DNA from: Streptomyces guryensis
GTDB lineage: Bacteria; Actinomycetota; Actinomycetes; Streptomycetales; Streptomycetaceae
Length of the DNA: 64,000 nucleotides
Assembly (NCBI RefSeq): GCF_021261325.1
Contig: NZ_JAJSBI010000002.1
Location: 310,001 to 374,000 of the forward strand
Direction: 5' to 3'
In this document: positions 55,754 to 63,804 of the stretch, piece after piece
Layout: the number at the start of each line of letters is the position of its first letter
Position numbering within the stretch: position 1 is the stretch's first letter
Translations under genes and position numbers: made by a program
Notes under the pieces: model-generated
The model's input: only the letters and a program-made list of their open reading frames with translations
Database searches by the model: none
What the model was told of the DNA's origin: nothing

Positions 55754-56302
55754 ATGACGACGACGTATGCGGCGCTGTTGCGCGGGATCAACGTGGGCGG
55801 CAAGAAGAAGCTCCCCATGGCCGACTTGCGGCAGCTGATGGACGGCCTCGGCCACGACGGCGTACGCACCCATCTGCAGAGCGGCCAGGCCGTCTTCGCG
55901 TCCGGCCACGGCGACGAGGACTCCCTGGCCGCCGAACTCGCGCAGGCGATCCAGCAGCACTTCGGCTTCGCCGTCGACGTGATCGTGCGCGACCACGCCT
56001 ACCTGAAGGCGGTCGCCGAGGCCTGCCCGTTCCCGGCCGCCGAGCTGGAGGCCAAGCAGCTCCACGTCACCTACTTCTCCGCCCCGGTCGACGCCGAACG
56101 GTTCGCGGAGATCGACCGGGAGGCCTACCTCCCGGAGGAGTTCCGGCTCGGCGACCGCGCGCTGTACCTGTACGCGCCGGACGGCCTCGGCCGCTCCCAG
56201 CTCGCCGTCCACCTCGCCAAACCCCGTATCAACAAAGGCCTGATCGCCACGAGCCGCAACTGGAACACCGTCGTGAAGCTCGTGGAGCTCACCGCGCAGT
56301 GA
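55754..56302 (+). CDS. DUF1697 family protein
   Basis: A 182-aa cytoplasmic protein with the family start TYAALLRGINVGGKKKLPMA, the motif THLQSGQAVF, and the end INKGLIATSRNWNTVVKLVEL. ATG 55754 is chosen; the frame is open to 55634. The family is common in bacteria, has an alpha/beta fold and no agreed function. It is followed 54 bp later by a ketopantoate reductase on the same strand. Confidence 0.9.
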   Translation: MTTTYAALLRGINVGGKKKLPMADLRQLMDGLGHDGVRTHLQSGQAVFASGHGDEDSLAAELAQAIQQHFGFAVDVIVRDHAYLKAVAEACPFPAAELEAKQLHVTYFSAPVDAERFAEIDREAYLPEEFRLGDRALYLYAPDGLGRSQLAVHLAKPRINKGLIATSRNWNTVVKLVELTAQ

Positions 56303-56356
56303 CCGCGCCACCGGGCCCTTCATGGCAGGTACACACGACTGTGCGAGGCTCGTCCC

Positions 56357-57385
56357 ATGCGCTACATCATTATCGGGGCAGGGGCCGTCGGCGGTTCGAT
56401 CGGCGGCCGTCTCGCGGGTGCGGGGCACGAGGTCGTGCTGGTCGCGAGGGGCGCGCAGCACGCGGCGCTACGGGACGGCGGGCTGCGGCTGAAGGTGCCG
56501 GACGGCGAGTACACGTACCGGCTGCCGACGGTCGAAGGGCCGGGCGGGCTGGACGAGTTGAGGGCGGACGACGTGCTCGTCCTCGCCGTGAAGACCCAGG
56601 ACACCGTGGGCGCGCTGCAGGCCTGGGGCCCGGCGCCGGTCGCGGGCGGCGGCACGGCGGCCGAGCGGCTGCCCCTGTTCTGCGCCCAGAACGGCGTGGA
56701 GGGCCAGCGCCTCGCACTGCGCGTCTTCCGGCACGTGTACGGCGTCTGCGTCTGGCTGCCGTCGACCTTCGTCGAACCGGGCGTCGTCTCGGCCGGAGGC
56801 GCCCCGCTGACCGGCATCCTGCACCTGGGCCGGCATCCCCACGGCGTCGACGAGACGGTACGGCTGGTCGCCGCCGACCTGGACAAGACGGGGTTCTTCG
56901 AGGCGCCGGTCGTGCCGGACGTCGCGCGCTGGCAGTACGCCAAGCTGCTGACCAACCTCAACAACACCGTTATGGCGCTGAGCGGGCCCGCCGACGGCAC
57001 CGAGGCCGCGGCGGCGGTGCGGGCACGGGTGCGGGCTGAGGGCGAGGCGGTGCTGGCAGCGGCCGGAATCGCGTACGCAAGCGTCGAGGAACAGCAGGCG
57101 GTACGCGGTCACAAGGTGGACCTCGTGCCGCTCGACGGCGCCCCGCGCACAGGAGGTTCCACCTGGCAGTCCCTCGCCCGCGGCACCGGCACCATCGAGG
57201 CCGACCACCTCAACGGCGAGATCGCACTCCTCGGCCGCCTGTACGGCGTACCGACCCCGCTGAACGAGCTGCTTCAGCACCTCGCCAACACGTTCGCCCG
57301 GGAGCGCAGGGAGGCGGGATCGATGCCGATCGCCGAGCTCGCCGCGCTGGCCGACCAGGCTGTCGCGTTTGTTCAAGAGCCCTGA
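56357..57385 (+). CDS. panE: 2-dehydropantoate 2-reductase (ketopantoate reductase)
   Basis: A 342-aa NADPH-dependent enzyme of the ApbA/PanE family, making pantoate for coenzyme A or a related 2-keto acid reductase. The Rossmann start IIGAGAVGGSIGGRLAGAGH is followed by VLAVKTQDT, a catalytic Lys in WQYAKLLTNLNNTVMAL, and GGSTWQSLARGTGTIEADHLNGE (seen as STWQSLARGTGTIE then DHLNGEI) at the C-terminal domain. Several paralogues exist in Streptomyces, so this may not be the housekeeping panE. Confidence 0.88.
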   Translation: MRYIIIGAGAVGGSIGGRLAGAGHEVVLVARGAQHAALRDGGLRLKVPDGEYTYRLPTVEGPGGLDELRADDVLVLAVKTQDTVGALQAWGPAPVAGGGTAAERLPLFCAQNGVEGQRLALRVFRHVYGVCVWLPSTFVEPGVVSAGGAPLTGILHLGRHPHGVDETVRLVAADLDKTGFFEAPVVPDVARWQYAKLLTNLNNTVMALSGPADGTEAAAAVRARVRAEGEAVLAAAGIAYASVEEQQAVRGHKVDLVPLDGAPRTGGSTWQSLARGTGTIEADHLNGEIALLGRLYGVPTPLNELLQHLANTFARERREAGSMPIAELAALADQAVAFVQEP

Positions 57386-57410
57386 GCGGCCTCCTCCTAA
57401 CGTGTGGTGC

Positions 57411-58007
57411 ATGACGTACGACGACGACCCGAAGCACCTGCACACGTTCATGACCGAGTGTGCCGCCGAGGCGGCGCGCGTTGCGCGCGGCGTCCCGGCG
57501 GACCGGCTCGGCAGTCCCACCCACTGCGACGACTGGGACGTCCGCGCCCTGGTCAACCACTGGGTCCTGTACACCTCCCACGGCCTGGAGCACCGCGCCC
57601 TGCGCAAGCAGCTCCCCGAGGAGCTGACCGCCCGCGACTTCACCACCGACCCGGACTGGCCGGCCGGCTACGCCGCCCAGCTGGACCGCGCTGTCGGGGC
57701 CTGGGCCGACCCGGCGGTATGGGACGGCGAGGTCGACCTCGGCATGGCCAAGATGCCCGCCGTCGAGATCGCCTCGATGGTGATCAAGGAGATGGCGGTG
57801 CACGGCTGGGACGTCGCCACCGCCACCGGTCAGCAGTTCCACGTCTCGGACGAGGCGGCCCGCTTCATCCTCGGTGTCGTCGAGAAGCACGGCGAGCTCT
57901 ACCGGCAGTACGACGGCTTCGCCGACCCCGTACCGGTGCCGGACGACGCACCGGTGTTCGACCGGGCGCTCGCCGCCAGCGGACGAAACCCTGAATTGGG
58001 TCAGTGA
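57411..58007 (+). CDS. DinB-like TIGR03086-type protein (mycothiol-linked metalloprotein family)
   Basis: A 198-aa protein of the maleylpyruvate isomerase/DinB-like four-helix superfamily. ATG 57411. Potential metal His residues occur in SPTHCDDWDVRALVNHWVL and KEMAVHGWDVATATG. Many members use mycothiol. It is followed 55 bp later by an Rv2466c-type gene, another mycothiol-associated family, which supports a thiol-redox or detoxification context. Confidence 0.85.
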   Translation: MTYDDDPKHLHTFMTECAAEAARVARGVPADRLGSPTHCDDWDVRALVNHWVLYTSHGLEHRALRKQLPEELTARDFTTDPDWPAGYAAQLDRAVGAWADPAVWDGEVDLGMAKMPAVEIASMVIKEMAVHGWDVATATGQQFHVSDEAARFILGVVEKHGELYRQYDGFADPVPVPDDAPVFDRALAASGRNPELGQ

Positions 58008-58062
58008 AAACGCATCGAATTGGGCCGGGAAACTGAACCACCTGCCCGCTAGCCTCAATGCC

Positions 58063-58692
58063 ATGACGAACTCCTTGCCCACCACCTCTCCCACCCGCGT
58101 CGACTTCTGGTTCGACCCCGCCTGCCCCTTCGCCTGGATCACCTCCCGCTGGCTCCTGGAGGTCGAGCGCGAACGCCCGCTCGACCTCCGCTTCCACGCG
58201 ATGAGCCTCTATCTCCACAACATGGGCAACGAACTCCCCGACTGGTACCGGGAGTTGGTCGACAGGTCGATCGGCCCCGTACGGGTCGCGGTGGCCGCCG
58301 CGGAGCGGCACGGCGAGAAGGTCCTGCGTGACCTGTACACGGCTTTCGGCACCCGGATCCACGAACGCAAGTCGGACGACTTCGACGAGGTGATCGCCGA
58401 GTCCCTCGCCGAACTGGGCCTTGCATCCGACCTCGCGGCAGCCGCGCACGACCCGGCGCACGACGAGGCCGTGCGCCGCAGCCACGAGACGGGCGCCGAG
58501 CCGGAGTCGGGCGGCTATGTGGGCACGCCCACCATCCATGTCGACGGAACGGTGTGGTTCGGACCGGTGCTGCGGGCGATCCCGCGGGGAGCGCGCGCGG
58601 CGGAACTCTTCGACAGCTTCCGGGTGTTGGCGACCTGCCCGGACTTCTTCGAGCTGAAGAGGACCCGCACGGGCGGGCTGTCGTTCGACTAG
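58063..58692 (+). CDS. DsbA-fold mycothiol-dependent nitroreductase-type (Rv2466c family), one-Cys active site
   Basis: A 209-aa thioredoxin/DsbA-fold protein closely resembling M. tuberculosis Rv2466c: FDPACPFAWITSRWLLEVE, IGPVRVAVAAAERHGEKVL, GYVGTPTIHVDGTVWFGP, and PDFFELKRTRTGG at the end. In Rv2466c the active site is CPWC; here it is Cys21-Pro-Phe-Ala24, so the resolving Cys is lost and only monothiol chemistry is possible. ATG 58063. Probably expressed with the preceding DinB-like gene. Confidence 0.87.
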   Translation: MTNSLPTTSPTRVDFWFDPACPFAWITSRWLLEVERERPLDLRFHAMSLYLHNMGNELPDWYRELVDRSIGPVRVAVAAAERHGEKVLRDLYTAFGTRIHERKSDDFDEVIAESLAELGLASDLAAAAHDPAHDEAVRRSHETGAEPESGGYVGTPTIHVDGTVWFGPVLRAIPRGARAAELFDSFRVLATCPDFFELKRTRTGGLSFD

Positions 58693-58705
58693 CCCCAGTG
58701 GCCCC

Positions 58706-59455
58706 TCAGGCGCTCGCCCGTACCTGGAGCAGGGCCCGAGCGGACGCCTCGTCGTACCGGTGCAGAAGGACCCGTGCCACTTCCGGTGCCGCTCCCAGCA
58801 CATCGGCGAGGACATCCGCGTCCGCAGCGCCCCGTGCGATGCGGTCCGGCAGGAAGCCGGGGGCCAGGACGTACGGGGCGACGGCCACCCGCTCGCAGCC
58901 CAGCGCCCTGAGCTCCCGGACCGCGTCCTCGGTGCGGGGCAGGGATGCGGAGGCGAACGCAGGCCGCACGGCGCACCAACCGGTGTGCCGCCACTCCCGC
59001 GCGATTTCTGCGATCACTGCGATCGCCTCCGGGTCGGTGGACCCCGCCGAGGCCAGCACGACCCCGGTCGAGGACTTGTCGGCGGGGCTCAGCCCCGCCT
59101 CGTACAGACGCCGTTCCAGCGCGGACAGCAGCAGCGGCGACGGACCGAGGACGTCCGCCTGCCGGATCCGCAGTAGCGGCGGCGCGTCCCGCAGGACCGC
59201 CGGGATGTCCGCCTTCGCGTGGAACGCGCGCGTCAGGAGCAGGGGGAGGGCCACGACGTCACGGACGCCCTCCGCCGCCAGGGACTCCAGCACGCCCTGC
59301 ACCGAGGGGACGTTGAAGTCCAGGAAGCCCGTCTCCACCCGTACGTCCGGGCGCAGCGAGCGCACCCGGCGTACGAGAGTGTGCACCGTCGCGGCGTGCC
59401 GCGGGTCGCGGCTGCCGTGGGCGATGAGGAGGAGGACGGGCTTCGAAGGATGCAT
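58706..59455 (-). CDS. Sirohydrochlorin chelatase (CbiX/SirB-type)
   Basis: A 249-aa two-module chelatase inserting iron (or cobalt) into sirohydrochlorin. Module 1 starts LLLIAHGSRDPRHAATVHTL with the metal His and has LPLLLTRAFHAKADIPAVL with the second His; module 2 starts TGVVLASAGSTDPEAIAVIA. ATG 59455. It is the last gene of the sulfur block and 5 bp downstream of the importer permease. Siroheme is needed by assimilatory sulfite reductase, so the role fits. Confidence 0.9.
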   Translation of the reverse strand: MHPSKPVLLLIAHGSRDPRHAATVHTLVRRVRSLRPDVRVETGFLDFNVPSVQGVLESLAAEGVRDVVALPLLLTRAFHAKADIPAVLRDAPPLLRIRQADVLGPSPLLLSALERRLYEAGLSPADKSSTGVVLASAGSTDPEAIAVIAEIAREWRHTGWCAVRPAFASASLPRTEDAVRELRALGCERVAVAPYVLAPGFLPDRIARGAADADVLADVLGAAPEVARVLLHRYDEASARALLQVRASA

Positions 59456-59460
59456 GGGAC

Positions 59461-60339
59461 TCAGCTCTTCACCAGCAGGCCACGGCTGCGCAGCACCCAC
59501 CGCTCCAGCGGGCTGAAGATCAGCAGGTCGATGGCTATGCCGACGAAGAGGATGAGCAGGATGGCGAGGAAGACCGTCGCCATGCTGCTGTTCGTGCGGC
59601 CGGTCTCCAGCAGCTGCCCCAGGCCCATGCCCATGTCCGGGGACTGGGCGATGATCTCGGCTGCCATCAGCGAACGCCAGGAGAACGCCCAGCCCTGCTT
59701 CAGACCGGCCACATAGCCGGGCAGTGCCGCCGGCATCACGATGTGCCAGGTGCCGCGCAGACCCGTCGCTCCGAGGGTGCGGCCCGCGCGCAGGAACAGC
59801 GGGGGCACCTGGTCGACGCCCGACACCAGGCCGTTCGCGATGGAGGGAACGGCGCCGAGCAGGATCACCGTGAACATCACCGAGTTGTTCAGTCCCAGCC
59901 AGATCACCGCCGGCGCGACCCAGGCGACCGAGGGCAGCGACTGCAGGCCGGAGAGGATCGGGCCGATCGCGGCGCGCACGAACTTCACCCGCGCCACGAC
60001 CAGGCCCAGCGGCGTACCGATGACCAGTGCGAGCAGGAAGCCCAGCAGACCGCGGGAGACGCTGCCCCAGATGTAGTCGAGCAGGGTCCCCTTGAGCCAC
60101 TGGTCCTCGACCTCGGCCCATACGTCGCCCGGAGAGGGCAGCTTCGACGGGTTGTCGACGACGGGATAGAGCAGCGTCCAGGCCACCAGCACCACAGCGA
60201 TGGCGATGATGGGCGGGAGGATCTTGTTCTTGAAGGTCTGGCTGAAGGGCGTACGGCCGGTGGCCCTGGTCTCCAGCGCGTCGAGGCCCGCCTCGACGCT
60301 TCCGGCGTCCTGGTCCGGCGTCGTCTCAGTGCTGGCCAT
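59461..60339 (-). CDS. Sulfonate-type ABC importer permease (SsuC-like)
   Basis: A 292-aa permease. ATG 60339 lies inside the end of the ATPase gene (14-bp overlap). A cytoplasmic N-terminal arm of about 40 residues precedes the helices (LPPIIAIAVVLVAWTLLYPV). The family motifs SGLQSLPSVAWVAPAVIWLG and the EAA-type loop RAGRTLGATGLRGTWHIVMP are present. Together with its neighbours it forms a single-permease SsuABC-type importer. Confidence 0.93.
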   Translation of the reverse strand: MASTETTPDQDAGSVEAGLDALETRATGRTPFSQTFKNKILPPIIAIAVVLVAWTLLYPVVDNPSKLPSPGDVWAEVEDQWLKGTLLDYIWGSVSRGLLGFLLALVIGTPLGLVVARVKFVRAAIGPILSGLQSLPSVAWVAPAVIWLGLNNSVMFTVILLGAVPSIANGLVSGVDQVPPLFLRAGRTLGATGLRGTWHIVMPAALPGYVAGLKQGWAFSWRSLMAAEIIAQSPDMGMGLGQLLETGRTNSSMATVFLAILLILFVGIAIDLLIFSPLERWVLRSRGLLVKS

Positions 60340-61111
60340 GACGGCGGATCTCCCCACGCAGTACATCGGTGATCTCAAGGGACAGTTCGGCCACGGGCGC
60401 GTCCTCGATGCGCCGCGGCTGCGGGATGTCGACCGTCCACTCGCGCGCGATCCGGCCCGGCCGGGAGGACAGCAGGATGACCCGCTGCGCGAGCCGCACT
60501 GCCTCGCGCACGTTGTGCGTGACGAAGAGGACGGACACACCGGTCTCCGCCCAGATGCGGGTCAGCTCGTCGTGCAGCACGTCCCGCGTGATGGCGTCGA
60601 GGGCCGCGAACGGCTCGTCCATCAGCAGCAGGTTGCTCTCCTGAGCGAGCGCACGGGCCAGCGCCACGCGCTGGCGCATACCGCCCGACAGCTCGTGCAC
60701 GCGCTTGCCGTACGCGCCCTTCAGCCGGACGAGTTCGAGCAGGTGCTCGGCCTTGTCGCGCCGCTCGTTCTTCACAACCCCCCTGAGCTTGAGGGCTAGT
60801 TCGATGTTCTTGCCCGCGGTCAGCCACGGGAAGAGGGCATGCTCCTGGAACATCAGGGCCGGTCGGCCCTCCGTCGCGATCGAGCCGACGGTCGGCCGGT
60901 CCAGGCCCGCCACCAGGTTCAGCAGGGTGGACTTACCGCAGCCCGAAGCCCCCAGGAGGGTGACGAACTCGCCGGGCGCGACATCGAGGCTGATGTCGTC
61001 CAGGACGAGCTGCTGCCCGCCCGGTCCTGCGAAGGACTTCGAGACATGCTCAAGGCGAGCGGCGTACTCCACCGACTCCTCGGCCTTGGCCAGTGTCGTG
61101 GTCGTTGCCAT
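60326..61111 (-). CDS. Sulfonate-type ABC importer ATPase (SsuB-like)
   Basis: A 261-aa ATPase from ATG 61111, chosen because AGGAGG lies 7-8 nt upstream (the frame opens at 61135). Walker A GASGCGKST, Q-loop MFQEHALFPWLTA, signature LSGGMRQR, Walker B LLLMDEPFAALD and FVTHNVREA are intact. It couples translationally to the permease. Confidence 0.93.
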   Translation of the reverse strand: MATTTTLAKAEESVEYAARLEHVSKSFAGPGGQQLVLDDISLDVAPGEFVTLLGASGCGKSTLLNLVAGLDRPTVGSIATEGRPALMFQEHALFPWLTAGKNIELALKLRGVVKNERRDKAEHLLELVRLKGAYGKRVHELSGGMRQRVALARALAQESNLLLMDEPFAALDAITRDVLHDELTRIWAETGVSVLFVTHNVREAVRLAQRVILLSSRPGRIAREWTVDIPQPRRIEDAPVAELSLEITDVLRGEIRRHGQH

Positions 61112-61145
61112 GGTCGTCACCTCCTGGGAACTCATCGGGCGGGGA

Positions 61146-62252
61146 TCAGCTGGTGCCGAGACCGGCGGCGTCGACCGTGCTCTCGCCTTCGGCCTTGAGG
61201 ACCTTGTTGAGGAGCGTGAGGTCGTAGATGCCGTTCAGGTCGGGCTTCTCCAGCAGGCCGGCCTTGACCGCGTGCTCCGCCTCGGTGTTGAGGGTGGAGG
61301 CCAGCGGGTCGTCGGTGAACTGGATCGACTTCCAGGCCGGGTCCAGCACCTTCGCGGGGAGCGCCTTGCCGGAGTCCGCCTCCAGCCGCTTGTTCGCCGT
61401 GGCCTTCGCCTGGTCCGGGTTGGCGTTGATCCACTTGTTGGCCTCGACCGAGGCCTTCAGCACCGCCTCGACGGCCTTCGGGTGCTCCTTGAGGAAGGCC
61501 TGCCGCACGATGATGTTCGTGATCACGAACTTCTTGTCCGGCCACAGGGACGCCTCGTCGAGCAGGACCTTGCCGCCCTCGGCGACCAGCTTGGACGCGG
61601 TCGGCTCGGGCACCCAGGCGCCGTCGATGGCGCCGGACGCGTAGGCGTCGGGGGTGATCTTGTTGTCGGTGCGGACCACCGACACATCGCCCTTGCCGGT
61701 GTTCGCGTCGACCTTCCAGCCCTGGTCGGCGATCCAGTTGAGGAACGCCACGTCCTGCGTGTTGCCGAGCTGCGGGGTCGCGATCTTCTTGCCCTTGACG
61801 TCCTTGAGGGACTTGATCTTCTTCGGGTTCACGACGAGCTTCACGCCGCCGGACGCCGAACCACCGATGATCTTCAGGCCCTTGCCGCCGGACTTGACGT
61901 AACCGTTGATCGACGGGGACGGGCCGATCCAGCCGATGTCGATGGAGCCGGAGTTGAGCGCCTCGATCTCGGACGGGCCTGCGTTGAAGATCTGGTAGTC
62001 CGCCTTGGTGGCCCCCAGTTCCTTCTGGAAGAGGCCCTGCTGACGGGCGACGAGCGCGGTGCCGTGGGTCAGGTTGCCGAAGTAGCCGATCTTGACGGAG
62101 CCGAGACCGTCGATCTTCGACGCCCCCGCGGCGACCTTCTCCTTGGCGTTGTCGGCCGTGGACTGGGACCCGTAGCCGCAAGCGGCCAGTGTGAGGAGAG
62201 GGAGCGCGGCAAGGACCGCGAAAGCGCGGCGACGAGCGGATGAAGCAGGCAC
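61146..62252 (-). CDS. Sulfonate-type ABC importer substrate-binding lipoprotein (SsuA-like)
   Basis: A 368-aa lipoprotein from GTG 62252 (AGAGGAA upstream). The signal peptide has lipobox LTLAACGYG. Binding-domain motifs: VKIGYFGNLTHGTALVARQQ, GPSEIEALNSGSIDIGWIGP, TPQLGNTQDVAFLNWI and DGAWVPEPTASKLV. This resembles alkanesulfonate/taurine-binding proteins. Its position right after cysN supports sulfur supply. It is first of three importer genes. Confidence 0.93.
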   Translation of the reverse strand: MPASSARRRAFAVLAALPLLTLAACGYGSQSTADNAKEKVAAGASKIDGLGSVKIGYFGNLTHGTALVARQQGLFQKELGATKADYQIFNAGPSEIEALNSGSIDIGWIGPSPSINGYVKSGGKGLKIIGGSASGGVKLVVNPKKIKSLKDVKGKKIATPQLGNTQDVAFLNWIADQGWKVDANTGKGDVSVVRTDNKITPDAYASGAIDGAWVPEPTASKLVAEGGKVLLDEASLWPDKKFVITNIIVRQAFLKEHPKAVEAVLKASVEANKWINANPDQAKATANKRLEADSGKALPAKVLDPAWKSIQFTDDPLASTLNTEAEHAVKAGLLEKPDLNGIYDLTLLNKVLKAEGESTVDAAGLGTS

Positions 62253-62281
62253 GGGAGGTGTTCCTCTCGGAGGCCCGGCGG

Positions 62282-62380
62282 TCACGGTCTCTCAGGTCGT
62301 GGCCGGGAGGTCGGCAGGTTGCGTCTACGGCGGTGGGGGGTGAGGGCGCGCAGGCAGTGCGCGTACGTCAACGCACACAT
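62282..62380 (-). CDS. Candidate leader peptide upstream of the sulfonate importer
   Basis: A 32-codon open frame starting MCALTYAHCLRALTPHRRRR, with two Cys and four consecutive Arg early on, ends 30 bp before the GTG of the binding-protein gene. Cys and Arg codons in a short peptide ahead of a sulfur-uptake operon resemble known attenuation leaders. No ribosome site is obvious and it overlaps another small frame, so this is tentative. Confidence 0.3.
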   Translation of the reverse strand: MCALTYAHCLRALTPHRRRRNLPTSRPRPERP

Positions 62381-62472
62381 CGCGCCACTCCGCCCTGCCC
62401 GCTGCCGAGCGCGCCGCTGCCGACGCGGCCGCCCTCCTTCGCGAACGTGGAGTAGTAGTCGAGGGAGTTCAT
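62368..62472 (-). CDS. Small ORF (34 aa) coupled to cysN
   Basis: ATG 62472 starts one base after the cysN stop (TGA-C-ATG). The peptide MNSLDYYSTFAKEGGRVGSG (first 20 residues) continues Gly/Ala-rich and ends VARCVR. Third positions are almost all G or C until the last few codons, typical of translated Streptomyces genes. It could be a real small protein of the cysDN operon or a coupling device. I do not recognise it. Confidence 0.4.
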   Translation of the reverse strand: MNSLDYYSTFAKEGGRVGSGALGSGQGGVARCVR

Positions 62473-62473
62473 G

Positions 62474-63802
62474 TCAGAAGTCCCAACCGTCGTCTTCGGA
62501 CTCGTCCTTGACCGGCTCCGGGGACGCGAACGACTCGCCGACCATGCCCGCGGTGAGCGTGGTGCCGTCGTTCGGGTCGATCAGGATGAAGGAGCCCGTG
62601 CGGCGGGAGTCGGCGTAGGAGTCGACCGGCAGCGGTTCCGCGGTGCGGATCTTCACGCGGCCGATGTCGTTGGCGACGAGCTGTCCCGGGTGCGGGTGCA
62701 GGGACAGGTCGTCGAGCGTGAGACGGGACGGGATGTCCTTGACGATGGCCTTGACCGTGCGGGTGCCGTGCTTGAGCAGCACCCGGTGGTTGACGGTCAG
62801 CGCCTGGTCGGCCACGTGGCAGACGGTCGCCTCGATGTCCTGCGTGGTCGCCGGGGCGTCCTTGCTGGGCACGATCAGGTCGCCGCGCGAGATGTCGATG
62901 TCGTCCTCCAGCAGGAGGGTCACCGACTGGGTGGTCCAGGCGACGTCGACCGGCTCGCCGAGCAGGTCGATGCCGGAGATCTTCGACGCGCGGCCTGACG
63001 GCAGCACGGTCACCGCCTCGCCGACGTGGAACGAACCCGCGGCGATCTGGCCCGCGTAGCCCCGGTAGTCCGGGTGCTCGGCGGTCTGCGGGCGGATCAC
63101 GTACTGCACGGGAAGACGTGCGTGGCAGTGCCTCAGGTCGTGGGTGACCGGGACCGTCTCCAGGTGCTCCAGGAAGGTCGGACCGCCGTACCAGTCCATG
63201 TTCGCGGAGGGTTCCACCACGTTGTCGCCGGCCAGCGCCGAGATCGGGATCGCGGTGATCTCCGGGACGCCCAGCTCCAGCGCGTACGCCGTGAACTCCT
63301 CGGCGATCGCCGCGAAGACCGACTCCTTGTACTCGACCAGGTCCATCTTGTTGACGGCGAGGACCACGTGCGGGACGCGCAGCAGGGCCGCGATCGCGGC
63401 GTGCCGGCGGGTCTGCTCGACGACGCCGTTGCGGGCGTCGACCAGGATCACCGTCAGCTCGGCGGTGGAGGCACCCGTCACCATGTTGCGGGTGTACTGC
63501 ACATGGCCCGGGGTGTCGGCGAGGATGAACCGCCGCTGGGGGGTGGCGAAGTAGCGGTACGCCACATCGATCGTGATGCCCTGCTCGCGCTCGGCGCGCA
63601 GGCCGTCCGTCAGCAGCGCGAGGTCGGGCGCGTCCTGGCCACGGCTGGCGGAGGCCCGCTCGACGGCTTCCAGCTGGTCGACCAGGACCGACTTGGAGTC
63701 GTGCAGCAGCCGGCCGACGAGCGTGGACTTGCCGTCGTCGACCGAACCGGCGGTCGCGAACCGCAGAAGGGTCGTCTCGGTGAGTTCCGTGGTGGTGCTC
63801 AT
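62474..63802 (-). CDS. cysN: Sulfate adenylyltransferase GTPase subunit CysN
   Basis: A 442-aa translation-factor-like GTPase that drives APS synthesis from ATP and sulfate together with CysD. G motifs: GSVDDGKSTLVGRLLHDSK (P-loop), the switch region EREQGITIDVAYRYF, DTPGHVQYTRNMVTGAS, and VNKMDLVEYKE. The C-terminal beta-barrel domains (about 230-430) are complete. It lacks a fused APS kinase domain, so CysC must be separate. ATG 63802 is 2 bp after the cysD stop. Confidence 0.97.
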   Translation of the reverse strand: MSTTTELTETTLLRFATAGSVDDGKSTLVGRLLHDSKSVLVDQLEAVERASASRGQDAPDLALLTDGLRAEREQGITIDVAYRYFATPQRRFILADTPGHVQYTRNMVTGASTAELTVILVDARNGVVEQTRRHAAIAALLRVPHVVLAVNKMDLVEYKESVFAAIAEEFTAYALELGVPEITAIPISALAGDNVVEPSANMDWYGGPTFLEHLETVPVTHDLRHCHARLPVQYVIRPQTAEHPDYRGYAGQIAAGSFHVGEAVTVLPSGRASKISGIDLLGEPVDVAWTTQSVTLLLEDDIDISRGDLIVPSKDAPATTQDIEATVCHVADQALTVNHRVLLKHGTRTVKAIVKDIPSRLTLDDLSLHPHPGQLVANDIGRVKIRTAEPLPVDSYADSRRTGSFILIDPNDGTTLTAGMVGESFASPEPVKDESEDDGWDF

Positions 63803-63804
63803 GC

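Noticed and set aside
58554..59516. Plus-strand frame of 320 codons opposite the sirohydrochlorin chelatase
   Set aside because: It is Ser/Arg-rich shadow sequence, antisense to a chelatase with both metal histidines.
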